Shown here piece by piece: positions 33,294 through 42,401 of a stretch of 64,000 bases of DNA. The position numbers were made by a program, and so were the translations under genes. This DNA comes from Mycolicibacterium sphagni (GTDB taxonomy: Bacteria; Actinomycetota; Actinomycetes; Mycobacteriales; Mycobacteriaceae), in the NCBI RefSeq assembly GCF_013337765.1, contig NZ_VBSB01000010.1:823505-887504 (forward strand). Reading direction: 5' to 3'. The notes under the pieces are model-generated. The model had not been told where the DNA came from. It made no database searches and saw only the letters and a list, made by a program, of their open reading frames with translations. How positions within the stretch are numbered: position 1 is the stretch's first letter; each line of letters starts with the position of its first letter.

Positions 33294-35864
33294 ATGGCAA
33301 CTGAAAGCCAACAGACGGTCCTGGTCGTCGACGACGACGCGCGCCTGCGTGAGCTGCTGTGCACGGTGTTGACCCCGTTGGATTGTGAGCTGGTCCAGGC
33401 AGGCTCCGGGGAGGAAGCGCTCACCGCGCTGCTGCAGCGCAAAGTCGCCGTCATCGTTCTGGACATCAACATGCCCGGGATGGGCGGGTTCGAGACTGCG
33501 CAACTTATTCGAGAAGCCGACGAGTTGGCTTCGACGCCCATCATCTTTCTCACCGGTCAGGCGGACGACGGCGACCTGGATCGGGGCTACGACCTGGGCG
33601 CGGTGGACTTTCTCCTCAAGCCGGTCTCCGCTGCAGTGCTCTATGCAAAAGTCAAAGCCCTGCTGGAACTGGATCGGTCCTTCGCCCGGCTGCGCAGCGA
33701 AGCAGCCAACCTGCACGAGCAACAAATGCAGGCCGCCCGCTCGGCCGAGACCCGCCAGCGCGAGGAGTTGGCACTGACCCGAAGGCGGGCGAGGCTTGCC
33801 GCGATCTTCACCGAGGGCAGCCTCGACCTGGCTTCGTTGGAGAAGACCATCGTCACCGAGCTGAGCCAGATGTTCGGCGCCGAGTGCCTACTCCGCCTGC
33901 CGATTGCCGACAACGACTGGCATGACTCGTTCTCGCACACCGAAGCGGATCGAACGTCACAGCAGCCGCAGACGTGGCTTGTCGAGCATCTGGTCGGCCG
34001 GAGCCGGGACGTGACGCCACACGGCTCGGTCTTGGTCGACGAATTGACTGCCCGGGGTGAGCACGTCGGCTATCTATGTGTCGGCCGCACCGACGGGCGC
34101 GCCTTCTCCGAGGTTGAAGCCGTGCTGTTCCGCGGCGTTTCGGCGGCAGCTGCGCTGGCGCTGGCTAATGCGACTCTCTACCGAGTCCAGGCCGAGTACG
34201 CCGCCGTCATGCAGGCCACCGCTGACGCGATCCTCGCGGTCGACGCCTCGGGTGCCATCCGCAGCTGCAACAAGGCTGCTACCGCTCTGTTCAGCGGGCA
34301 TTCCGACACGTTGATCGGCCGGTCCATCGTGGAGCTCGCTGTCGACGCGGACCGAGACCGGTTGCGTGAGCAGTTGGATGTCACCCTGGCGATGCATCAG
34401 GAAGTCTCACTGGAGATGGCGTTCGCCGCCAACGCCCGCCGCTCTGTTGATGTCCTGATCACCTTGTCGCCGATTGGCGACTCAGCCGATCTGCACGTCG
34501 CGGTCGTCGTCCACGACTTGACCGAGATCAAACAGGCCCAGCTGGTCATCAGTCATCTCGCGAGCCACGACCCCCTCACCGATCTGTCGAATCGGCGACA
34601 GCTCAATGAGCGCCTTGCTGAACTGGCCCGCCAGAAGGAGCGCGGGAAACTCGCGGCCTTGCTGTACATGGATGTCAACCGGTTCAAGTCGGTCAACGAC
34701 ACCTACGGTCACGACACTGGGGACGAACTGCTTGTGGAGGTGGCTCAGCGACTTCGGGCCGCGGCGGGCAGCGATGCCCAGGTCTGTCGCATCGGCGGCG
34801 ACGAGTTCATCGTCCTGCTCGAGGACGTGCCGTCGATGAGCGTCGCGGTCGCGGCCGGGAACCGCATCCTGCAACTGGTCCAGGAGGAGCCCGTCCGCTG
34901 CAAGAACGTGACCCTGCGCCCGTCGCTGAGTATGGGCATCTCCGGTCTCGGCGCGAGCGCTCACACGCCGGAAGAGTTGCTGTCCCAAGCCGATTTGGCC
35001 ATGTTCGAATCGAAGAAGAACCGGCTGGACGAATGCGTGCTCTACACCGATCTGATTGGGTCGCGGCACAAGGGGAAGGTCGACCTGCGAGCCGAGGTGG
35101 CCGGTGCGATCGCGCGATCGGAATTCCGCATGGCTTACCAGCCGATCGTAAACTCGAGCACCGGAGCACTTTTCGGCCTCGAAGCCCTGGTCCGCTGGCG
35201 GGTTGGTGACGAGGAGGTGCCGGCGGAAGAGATCATCTCCCTGGCCGAGACCGCCGGGCAGACGGGTCCGCTCAGCCGGTGGATCTTGGCGCGGAGCTTC
35301 GAGGACTACGCGTCGCTGGGCAGAAGCGACCTGAAGCTGCATGTGAACCTCTCGCCTGATCACGTACTCGAAGCAGGCTTCGTCGACGATTTGATCGGGG
35401 CGCAGCGTGACAACCGGATCCTGCCGGAGAACATCTGCCTGGAACTTGCCGAGCTGACTTTCTACGGCGATCCCGTCGCCGCGCGGCTGGCGTTGCGCCA
35501 GGCCCGGAGTATCGGATTCAACCTGGCGATAGATGATTTCGGTATCGACCATGCCAGCATGACCAATCTGCTCCACGTTCCCGTCGACTGGCTGAAGATC
35601 GATCGCACCTTCGTCGCCCAAGTTCACGAGGATCAACGCGTACAGAGGCTCGTGCGTAGCCAGATCGCCCTGGCCGCCTGCATGCAGGTGGATCTGATCG
35701 CCGAGGGCGTCGAGAACCAAAAGCAAGCCGACTGGCTTCTGGAGGCTGGATGTGTTCTGCAACAGGGTTTCTCGTATGCACATCCGATTGAGGCAACCGA
35801 TCTTGCTGCCGAGGTGAAGAATTGGGCGACATTCCGCACGAACCAGGGTACCGGCGAAGGCTAA
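33294..35864 (+). CDS. Response regulator with GAF, PAS, GGDEF and EAL domains
   Basis: An 856-residue protein from the ATG at 33294 (the frame is open from 33174). Receiver domain at residues ~8-125 with TVLVVDDD, phospho-acceptor Asp in LDINMPG (~55) and a Lys in LKPVS. A coiled coil, a weak GAF (~180-300) and a PAS (~300-420) follow. GGDEF at ~500 is intact (IGGDEF). The EAL domain keeps EAL (~628), LELAE, IDDFG, LKID and AEGVEN, but the loop after DDFG reads IDHAS instead of the usual TGYSS-like sequence. Six bases separate it from the histidine kinase gene, its likely phosphodonor. Confidence 0.93.
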   Translation: MATESQQTVLVVDDDARLRELLCTVLTPLDCELVQAGSGEEALTALLQRKVAVIVLDINMPGMGGFETAQLIREADELASTPIIFLTGQADDGDLDRGYDLGAVDFLLKPVSAAVLYAKVKALLELDRSFARLRSEAANLHEQQMQAARSAETRQREELALTRRRARLAAIFTEGSLDLASLEKTIVTELSQMFGAECLLRLPIADNDWHDSFSHTEADRTSQQPQTWLVEHLVGRSRDVTPHGSVLVDELTARGEHVGYLCVGRTDGRAFSEVEAVLFRGVSAAAALALANATLYRVQAEYAAVMQATADAILAVDASGAIRSCNKAATALFSGHSDTLIGRSIVELAVDADRDRLREQLDVTLAMHQEVSLEMAFAANARRSVDVLITLSPIGDSADLHVAVVVHDLTEIKQAQLVISHLASHDPLTDLSNRRQLNERLAELARQKERGKLAALLYMDVNRFKSVNDTYGHDTGDELLVEVAQRLRAAAGSDAQVCRIGGDEFIVLLEDVPSMSVAVAAGNRILQLVQEEPVRCKNVTLRPSLSMGISGLGASAHTPEELLSQADLAMFESKKNRLDECVLYTDLIGSRHKGKVDLRAEVAGAIARSEFRMAYQPIVNSSTGALFGLEALVRWRVGDEEVPAEEIISLAETAGQTGPLSRWILARSFEDYASLGRSDLKLHVNLSPDHVLEAGFVDDLIGAQRDNRILPENICLELAELTFYGDPVAARLALRQARSIGFNLAIDDFGIDHASMTNLLHVPVDWLKIDRTFVAQVHEDQRVQRLVRSQIALAACMQVDLIAEGVENQKQADWLLEAGCVLQQGFSYAHPIEATDLAAEVKNWATFRTNQGTGEG

Positions 35865-35870
35865 GGTGAT

Positions 35871-38800
35871 ATGAAGCTTACGACCCGTTTGGCGATCCTG
35901 TGCGTATCCGCGCTTCTCGCAGTCATTTTGGCGAATACGCTGTATACGGTTCAACTCGCGAAGATCACCACACTCTTCGAGCAGCGGGCCGATGCGAGAA
36001 ATGCACAGATCTCCGCAATCGACGGCCAGCGGGACCTACAGGCCTTGCTCGTCGCCCATGAGCGGCTCGTGTTCGCCAACGATCCGGCCCGGCGAGCCGA
36101 ACTCACCGGCGAGCTGGAACAACTCGATAGATCTGTCGATGCCGAACTGCGGCAAGCCGCTCAAACGAGTAACAATGACGCCAGGCGTATTCAGTACCAG
36201 CAGGCCTTGACGAGCTGGACCACTTTCCAGTCAGCCTATCGGGCCGAGCTGCAAAAGGTCCAGAATCCCGCGGAGGCAGCGGCTTCGGCTCGAGACCTCT
36301 TTAGCCAGGTGGCGGTGCTGGAGACTCAGTTGCGCCAGATCGAGGACGACACGGTCAAGGCGGTCGACGACGTCAATCAGCGCGCAGAACAGGCAATCCG
36401 AATCACCCGGTCGGTGCTGTGGATCTTCGCGAGCGCCATCGTCGCGATACTCGGCGTCCTGCTGTTCTTCACCGCCCGCAACATCCACCGCACCGTCACG
36501 GCGGCGGCGGCACAGAACGAAAAGTCGCGCCGTTCCAAGGAGATTCAGGCAGACCTGATGACCGAGGTGCAGGTCGCCACCGATCTGGCTGCGGCATGCA
36601 CGACGATCGTCGCGCGCGCCGCGGAGGCTGTCGGTGCCAAACATGGCGCACTGTTTCTGCGGCAGCCCAACGATGACCAGTTCGCCCTCACCGCCTCGTA
36701 TGCTTTCCACCGCCGCAAGGACCTACCCAATTCCTTCGGGCTGGGAGACGGTCTGGTCGGCCAATGCGCGCTGGAAGGCAACAGGATCGAGGTGACCGGT
36801 GCACCAGGGGACTACGTCGAGATCGTCTCCGGACTGGGCAAGACCGAACCGGTGTCGTTGATTCTGTTGCCCATCAAATTCGAATCGGAAGTGCACGGCG
36901 TTCTGGAGCTCGCCTCGATGCGGTTGTTCCCGGACGACGACATCGAGCTTCTGGAGAACATCGCCCTCGGCGCCGGCGTCGCGATCAGCGCCATTGAATC
37001 GGCGCAGAAGACCCGCGAGTTGCTGCGGTTATCGCAGGCGCAGACCGAGGAATTGCAGGCTCAGGAAGAAGAGCTGCGGACGGCCAACGAGCAGCTGACG
37101 CGACGCGAAGATCAGCTGTCGGCACAGAACGCCGAACTGGAGGAGACGACCGAGGAACTGCGTTCGCAGCAGGAAGAGCTCAGAGCCAGTTCCGAGCGAC
37201 TAGAGTCGCAGGCACAATCCCTGGAGCACAAGAACTCCGAACTGCATCGCCTGAGCCAGACCCTGGAAGCCAAGGCCGAGGAACTGGCCGTGTCGTCCCG
37301 GTACAAGTCGGAATTCCTGGCGAACATGTCGCACGAGCTGCGCACGCCGTTGAACAGCATCTTGATCCTTGCCGGCCTGTTGGCCGATTCCGACGACCCG
37401 CTGACCGACAAACAGCAGGAGTTCGCCGAGACGATCCAGCAGTCCGGAAAGGACCTGCTGAATCTGATCGACGAGGTTCTCGATCTCGCGAAGGTGGAGT
37501 CCGGATCACTACGCCTCGAGCGGGAAGTGATCGAGGTGGGCGAGCTGGTCGATTTCCTGGAGCGCACGTTCGGGCCGGTCGCCGAGCACAAGGGTGTGAC
37601 CTTTTCCGTCGTGGTGAACGACAGCGCGCCAAGCCAACTTACGAGCGATTACACCCGGGTCAAGCAGATCGCGAAGAATCTGGTCGCCAACGCGGTCAAG
37701 TTCACCGACGCGGGATCGGTGACCGTGGCGCTGTCGGGCGCGGGCGACATTGACGGCAATCCGGGTGATGGGTTTCTGGCACTGGCCGTTGTGGACACCG
37801 GAATCGGGATCGACCCGGAGGATCACCACCTGATCTTCGAGTCCTTCCAGCAGGCCGCGCGGGGATCGACCCGGCGATACGGGGGCACCGGTCTCGGGTT
37901 GGCGATCAGCCGCGAACTGGCGCGCAATCTCGGCGGCGAGATCACACTGTGCAGCGCGCTGGGACAGGGATCGACGTTCAGCTGTTATCTGCCGGTTGAT
38001 GGTGTGCCGGTCAACGGAGCTGGACAGTCCGTGAACCCCAGCACCCCGGCGGCGCCACCCAGTACCGTGGCGTCGAATGGTGATCGGCCCGTTGCGCAGG
38101 GAGCCCCCGAGACGGGTAGCGCGCTCGAACGCTTTGAGGATGTGGACATCTCAACCGTCGCCTGGCCTCAGGGGACCAAACCCGTGCTGCTGGTCGTCGA
38201 GGGTGACCCGACCTTCGCGGGAATGCTGGCCGGGCTGGCCAGGGAAGCCGGGTTCGATGCGGTGGTCACGGAGAGCGGTCGAATGGCCCTCGCGCTGGCG
38301 AAGGAACGCAAGCCCGCCGCCATCACCCTGGACATCGGCCTGCCGGATATGGCCGGTTGGGTTGTCCTCGACGTGCTCAAACACGACCTCGCCACGCGCC
38401 ACATCCCGGTCAACGTCATTTCCGGGACCAACGATGACGGACGCGGTCGTCGGATGGGTGCCATCCACACATTGAGCAAGCCCGCCGATATCACCGCGCT
38501 GCGTTCGATGTTCACGGCCGTCGCCGACTTCCTGAAACCGGGACCGCGGCACGTGCTGGTCGCTGAAGACGACGCCAGCCAGCGCCAGGTCGTCAAACAC
38601 ATGATCGAAAGCGACGATATTGCGATCACCTGTGTCGGTACGGGTGAGCAAGTGCTGGCGGAGCTCGCGGGAGCAACCACCTACGATTGCCTGGTCCTCG
38701 ATCTGGGGTTGCCTGATATCGACGGGATCGACCTCATCGAGCAGATCAAGGGCCAGCTGCAGGCGAAGAGCCTTCCGGTTATCGTGCACACCGGGCGCGA

Positions 38801-39392
38801 ACTGACCGCTGCGGAAACCCAGCGTCTCGAGGCCCTGGCTTCCGCCATTGTGTTGAAGAACGCCAAATCTCCCGAGCGGCTGTTGGACGAGACCGCCCTG
38901 TTCCTCCATCGCGTGGCCAACGACATGCCCGATTCGGCGCGCGAAATCCTGTCCAACCCCAGGCGTATCGACGAATCCCTGGAGGGCAATACGGTTCTGC
39001 TCGTGGACGACGACGTCAGGAATGTCTTCTCGCTCGGCAGTGCGTTGAAGCGGTACGGCATCAAGGTGATACCCGCGAGCAACGGGCAGGAAGGACTTGA
39101 TGTCCTCGCCGACCACCCAGAGATCGGGTTGGTCCTGATGGACATCATGATGCCGGTGATGGACGGTTACGAGGCGATGCGCCGGATCCGGGCCGAGACC
39201 CGCTGGCGCAGCCTGCCCGTCGTCGCGCTCACCGCGAAGGCCATGAAGGGTGACCGCCAGAAGTGCTTGGACGCAGGCGCATCGGACTACGTCACCAAGC
39301 CCGTCGACATGGATCAACTCACGTCGGTACTTCGAGTGTGGCTGGCCAGCCGGCCACGAGCAGAGCGGAAGTCGTCAAGCGCCAGTGAGTAA
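35871..39392 (+). CDS. Hybrid histidine kinase with three receiver domains
   Basis: A 1173-residue membrane sensor kinase. TM1 is residues ~7-27, an exported four-helix (CHASE3-like) sensor spans ~28-180, and TM2 is ~183-203. A GAF domain lies at ~225-370, then a long Glu/Gln-rich coiled coil (~375-470). HisKA carries FLANMSHELRTPLNS with His at about 488; the HATPase shows NLVANAVKFTD, VVDTGIGI and GGTGLGLAIS. Three receivers follow: the first (~775-890) has an altered acidic pair (VEGDP), the second (~895-1010) has VAEDD and LDLGLPD, and the third (~1030-1165) is canonical with VDDD, LMDIMMP and TKP. The cheR GTG overlaps its stop by 8 bp. Confidence 0.95.
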   Translation: MKLTTRLAILCVSALLAVILANTLYTVQLAKITTLFEQRADARNAQISAIDGQRDLQALLVAHERLVFANDPARRAELTGELEQLDRSVDAELRQAAQTSNNDARRIQYQQALTSWTTFQSAYRAELQKVQNPAEAAASARDLFSQVAVLETQLRQIEDDTVKAVDDVNQRAEQAIRITRSVLWIFASAIVAILGVLLFFTARNIHRTVTAAAAQNEKSRRSKEIQADLMTEVQVATDLAAACTTIVARAAEAVGAKHGALFLRQPNDDQFALTASYAFHRRKDLPNSFGLGDGLVGQCALEGNRIEVTGAPGDYVEIVSGLGKTEPVSLILLPIKFESEVHGVLELASMRLFPDDDIELLENIALGAGVAISAIESAQKTRELLRLSQAQTEELQAQEEELRTANEQLTRREDQLSAQNAELEETTEELRSQQEELRASSERLESQAQSLEHKNSELHRLSQTLEAKAEELAVSSRYKSEFLANMSHELRTPLNSILILAGLLADSDDPLTDKQQEFAETIQQSGKDLLNLIDEVLDLAKVESGSLRLEREVIEVGELVDFLERTFGPVAEHKGVTFSVVVNDSAPSQLTSDYTRVKQIAKNLVANAVKFTDAGSVTVALSGAGDIDGNPGDGFLALAVVDTGIGIDPEDHHLIFESFQQAARGSTRRYGGTGLGLAISRELARNLGGEITLCSALGQGSTFSCYLPVDGVPVNGAGQSVNPSTPAAPPSTVASNGDRPVAQGAPETGSALERFEDVDISTVAWPQGTKPVLLVVEGDPTFAGMLAGLAREAGFDAVVTESGRMALALAKERKPAAITLDIGLPDMAGWVVLDVLKHDLATRHIPVNVISGTNDDGRGRRMGAIHTLSKPADITALRSMFTAVADFLKPGPRHVLVAEDDASQRQVVKHMIESDDIAITCVGTGEQVLAELAGATTYDCLVLDLGLPDIDGIDLIEQIKGQLQAKSLPVIVHTGRELTAAETQRLEALASAIVLKNAKSPERLLDETALFLHRVANDMPDSAREILSNPRRIDESLEGNTVLLVDDDVRNVFSLGSALKRYGIKVIPASNGQEGLDVLADHPEIGLVLMDIMMPVMDGYEAMRRIRAETRWRSLPVVALTAKAMKGDRQKCLDAGASDYVTKPVDMDQLTSVLRVWLASRPRAERKSSSASE

Positions 39393-40254
39393 TCCCGCCG
39401 AGAAGTCAGACGCGCCTCGATCCCAGGAACTCGCTGCGATCGAGGCGGAAGCGTTCTTCTACACGGTGTTCGAACATCTCGGCTACGACTTTCGCCACTA
39501 CAGCGATGCGTCGCGGAACAGAAGGCTGATGGCCTTCGTCGATAAGCATTCACTGGGCACTATCTCCGAAGCGCAAGGCCGGGTGCTTCGGGATCCGGCA
39601 CTGCTGTCGTCGTTCCTGTCGACGATGACGGTGAACGTCACGGAGATGTTCCGGGATCCATTGGTGTTCGCCAAGATTCGGACCGAGCTTCTGCCCAGGC
39701 TGGCCACCTATCCGAGCATTCGGATCTGGATCGCGGGCTGTGCGACCGGCGAGGAGGCGTATTCCGTTGCGATCCTGCTGGACGAGGCCGGCCTGTTGGA
39801 TCGGACGACGATCTATGCCACCGATATCGACAGCGACTCGTTGCGGGTCGCTGCCTCGGCGATTCACCCGGCGGATGCGATGGTCGGCGCCACCCGCAAT
39901 TACCAGGCCAGCGGCGGGGAAAGGCCGTTCTCGGACTGGTACATCGCGAAATACGACCGTTGCATTCTGAGCCCGTCGCTGCGATCGCGGCTCGAGTTCT
40001 TTTCCCATAATCTCGCCACCGACAGCGCATTCGGTGAATTTCACCTGATCATGTGCCGGAACGTCTTCATCTATTTCGAGGAGACGCTTCAGCACCGGGT
40101 CGAGCGGGTGTTCTGGGACAGCTTGGCGCCCTTCGGCAATCTCGTCATCGGTCCGCGTGAGGGCATCACCGGCGACGGCACCAAATTGTTCAAACCACAG
40201 GACCGGCGGCTGGGCATCTACGTGAAGAGCCAGAACCAGCATGCCCGGCCCTGA
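39385..40254 (+). CDS. cheR: CheR-type methyltransferase
   Basis: A 289-residue S-adenosylmethionine-dependent glutamate O-methyltransferase of the CheR family. The N-terminal helical domain has YDFRHYSDASRNRRL; the SAM-binding motif is IWIAGCATGEEAYSVAILL near residue 115, and FHLIMCRNVFIYFEE is the CheR signature near 220. The GTG at 39385 is used because it overlaps the kinase stop and the upstream frame is shadow sequence. No chemoreceptor, CheA or CheW gene lies nearby, so its substrate is probably the kinase or another non-chemotaxis protein. Confidence 0.92.
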   Translation: MSNPAEKSDAPRSQELAAIEAEAFFYTVFEHLGYDFRHYSDASRNRRLMAFVDKHSLGTISEAQGRVLRDPALLSSFLSTMTVNVTEMFRDPLVFAKIRTELLPRLATYPSIRIWIAGCATGEEAYSVAILLDEAGLLDRTTIYATDIDSDSLRVAASAIHPADAMVGATRNYQASGGERPFSDWYIAKYDRCILSPSLRSRLEFFSHNLATDSAFGEFHLIMCRNVFIYFEETLQHRVERVFWDSLAPFGNLVIGPREGITGDGTKLFKPQDRRLGIYVKSQNQHARP

Positions 40255-40858
40255 TGTCATCGTCATCGGTGGCAGCGCCGGTGGAATAGGAGCGCTTCGG
40301 GGAATCTTCCAGACGCTCAACGACATCCGGGACAGGGTGGCCGTTGTGGTCCTGCATCGTGCACCCCAGTACGGCGGGCTCGCACCGGTGCTGCAAGGCT
40401 TCACCGCGATTCCGATCAGCGAACCCAGTACCAGCCCGTCGCCGTGTCCGTCGGGCGAGGTGACGCTTGGGCCGGCCGGCTACCACCTGTTGGTGGGCAA
40501 TGACCGACGCCGATCGACGCGGCCGCAGACTCCCATCGAGCAGTACGACACAGGTCCCGATGTGCGCGCACACCTGACGTTGGACGGGCCGGTGCTCTGC
40601 TCCCGACCCTCTCTGGACGTGCTCTTCGCCAGCGCAGCGCAACTAGCCAATTCGGTTACGGCCGTTCTGCTTTCGTGCGCGAGTGAAGATGGTGCCGACG
40701 GTTGCGCGCTTGTCAAAGCCGCCGGGGGTCGAGTCGTGCTGCAGGATCCGGCCACCTGCGAGGCTGCGCTAGCGGTCAATGCGGCCATGCGCAAAGTCGA
40801 ACCCGACCACGTTGGGGATCCGCAGGGGATCGGACGATGGCTCTCGGGGCGAGGCTGA
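40241..40858 (+). CDS. cheB: Stand-alone CheB-type methylesterase domain
   Basis: A 205-residue CheB catalytic domain without the receiver domain of chemotaxis CheB. The Ser nucleophile loop is IGGSAGG near residue 11, the His is in VVVLHRAP near 39, and the Asp is in SEDGADG where canonical CheB has GMGxDG, so the triad is present although the glycine-rich surround has changed. LGPAGYHLLV matches the family substrate-binding strand. Its start overlaps the cheR end by 14 bp. It would remove methyl groups added by the neighbouring CheR, with control coming from the kinase or regulator rather than from its own receiver. Confidence 0.87.
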   Translation: MPGPDVIVIGGSAGGIGALRGIFQTLNDIRDRVAVVVLHRAPQYGGLAPVLQGFTAIPISEPSTSPSPCPSGEVTLGPAGYHLLVGNDRRRSTRPQTPIEQYDTGPDVRAHLTLDGPVLCSRPSLDVLFASAAQLANSVTAVLLSCASEDGADGCALVKAAGGRVVLQDPATCEAALAVNAAMRKVEPDHVGDPQGIGRWLSGRG

Positions 40859-40862
40859 AGCT

Positions 40863-40917
40863 ATGACGCCAATGGCAACGTAGCCGTTGACACAGACCAC
40901 CGCGGTAGGCGGCGACG
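40863..40917 (-). pseudogene. 55-bp isolated fragment of a LacI-type regulator gene
   Basis: These 55 bases match 48726-48780 inside the lacI-type gene with about four mismatches. On the minus strand they read PTAVVCVNGYVAIGV, compared with PTAVVCVNDYVAIGV in the intact gene. The flanks share nothing recognisable and an in-frame TAG lies just upstream. It sits in the 112-bp gap between cheB and dctA, which run toward each other. Confidence 0.75.
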
Positions 40918-40970
40918 AGGCGTTCGACTAAGGGCGGCAGCGCCTGGCCCGGTACCGCCCAGACATCACG

Positions 40971-42401
40971 TCACGCTGAACTCGTACGGTCAGCTGTAGC
41001 CGGGGGCGCCGCAGTTATCGCGCCCTCTTCGGGAACTTGTACCAGCTCGCCACTCATCGGATCGTGCTCGGTCAACGGCGGTACGTCTTCGCCGTCGAGG
41101 ACCTTTCTCATGCGGTCCTTGTCGAGTTGGCCCTCCCAGTTGGCCACCACCATGGTTGCCACACAGTTGCCCAGCAGGTTCACCGAGACTCGCATCGAGT
41201 CCATAATCCGGTCCGCCCCCAGCAGCAACGCTACCGCCGCCACCGGGATCGCACCGTGCCCGATCGCCGCGACCGTCGCCGACAACGCGAGGAACGACGA
41301 CCCCGGGACACCCGCCATGCCCTTCGAGGTCAGCATCAGCACCAGAACTGCGGTGATCTGCTCACCCAGAGTCAGGTCCACGCCCAGAGCCTGGGCCAAG
41401 AACAGCACGCAGATCGACAGGTAAAGCGTTGCGCCATCAAGGTTGAACGAATATCCGGTGGGCACCACCAAACCGGTCGTGGTGCGCGAACATCCGGCAT
41501 TGGTTAGCTTGGTCATGATCCGCGGCAACACCACCTCGGTGGAAGCGGTGCCGAGCGCCAGGAAGAATTCGTCCTTGATGTAGACAAGGAATTTCCACAG
41601 GCTCACGCCGGCGAAGATCCGGGCGATGCCGGCCAGGATCAGAATGAACAGCGCCGCAGCGAGGTAGCAGGCACCTATGAGCTTGCCGTAACTGGCCAAC
41701 GACCCTATGCCGTATTGGCCGATGATGTACGCCATGGCGCCGAGGGCGCCCAGCGGAGCCAGGCGCATCACCCAGCCGATGATCATGAAGAAGATGTGGC
41801 TCATGTGGTCGACGAATTCGAGGATCACCGGTGGGCCCTTCTCTCCGAACTTGGCCAGTGCCAGGCCGAACAGCACGGCGAAGAACAGCACCTGCAGCAG
41901 AGCGTTCTCGGCGAACGCCGACACGACGGAGGTGGGGATGATGCTCAGGATGAACTCGACGGTATGTGGCAGCTCGCCATCATGGGTCTTCTTGGCAATC
42001 GCGTCGGCGCCAGTGGCCAGCGTCTGTGGGTCGATGCTGAAGCCCGCGCCCGGCTTGACGGCGTTGCCGACGACCAGTCCGAACAACAAGGCGAAGGTGG
42101 TGACCGCCTCGAAGTAGATGAGCGACTTGACGCCGATGCGCCCGACGGACCTCAGATCGCCCACATGTGCGATACCGAGCACCACCGTGCAGAAGATGAT
42201 TGGCGCGATGAGCATCTTGATCAGTTTGATGAAGCCATCTGCCAAGGGCTTGAAGCTGCTGCCGAGGTCGGGCCATATCCAGCCAATGAGGATGCCGGCG
42301 ACAATCGCGACAAGAAGCTGAAAGAAGAGCGAGGTGTACCACGGCGGCTTGTTCGCCAGTCGCACCAGCTCGCTCTTGGGCGGATCAATCGTCGTAGACA
42401 T
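40971..42401 (-). CDS. dctA: C4-dicarboxylate/cation symporter (DctA-type, DAACS family)
   Basis: A 476-residue sodium- or proton-coupled importer of dicarboxylates such as succinate, fumarate and malate. The family landmarks are present: the Ser-rich reentrant-hairpin segment LALGTASTEVVLPRIMTKL, GLVVPTGYSFNLDGATLYL, and the second hairpin LTSKGMAGVPGSSFLALSAT, followed by RIMDSMRVSVNLLGNCVATMVVANWEG. The ATG at 42401 gives the normal N-terminus; the frame to 42482 runs through promoter-like AT-rich DNA. A 20-bp inverted repeat about 110 bp upstream may be its operator. Confidence 0.93.
   Translation of the reverse strand: MSTTIDPPKSELVRLANKPPWYTSLFFQLLVAIVAGILIGWIWPDLGSSFKPLADGFIKLIKMLIAPIIFCTVVLGIAHVGDLRSVGRIGVKSLIYFEAVTTFALLFGLVVGNAVKPGAGFSIDPQTLATGADAIAKKTHDGELPHTVEFILSIIPTSVVSAFAENALLQVLFFAVLFGLALAKFGEKGPPVILEFVDHMSHIFFMIIGWVMRLAPLGALGAMAYIIGQYGIGSLASYGKLIGACYLAAALFILILAGIARIFAGVSLWKFLVYIKDEFFLALGTASTEVVLPRIMTKLTNAGCSRTTTGLVVPTGYSFNLDGATLYLSICVLFLAQALGVDLTLGEQITAVLVLMLTSKGMAGVPGSSFLALSATVAAIGHGAIPVAAVALLLGADRIMDSMRVSVNLLGNCVATMVVANWEGQLDKDRMRKVLDGEDVPPLTEHDPMSGELVQVPEEGAITAAPPATADRTSSA

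Noticed and set aside
39385..40858. Full chemotaxis system
   Set aside because: Only CheR and a receiver-less CheB are present; no CheA, CheW, CheY-only protein, receptor or flagellar gene lies in the window.
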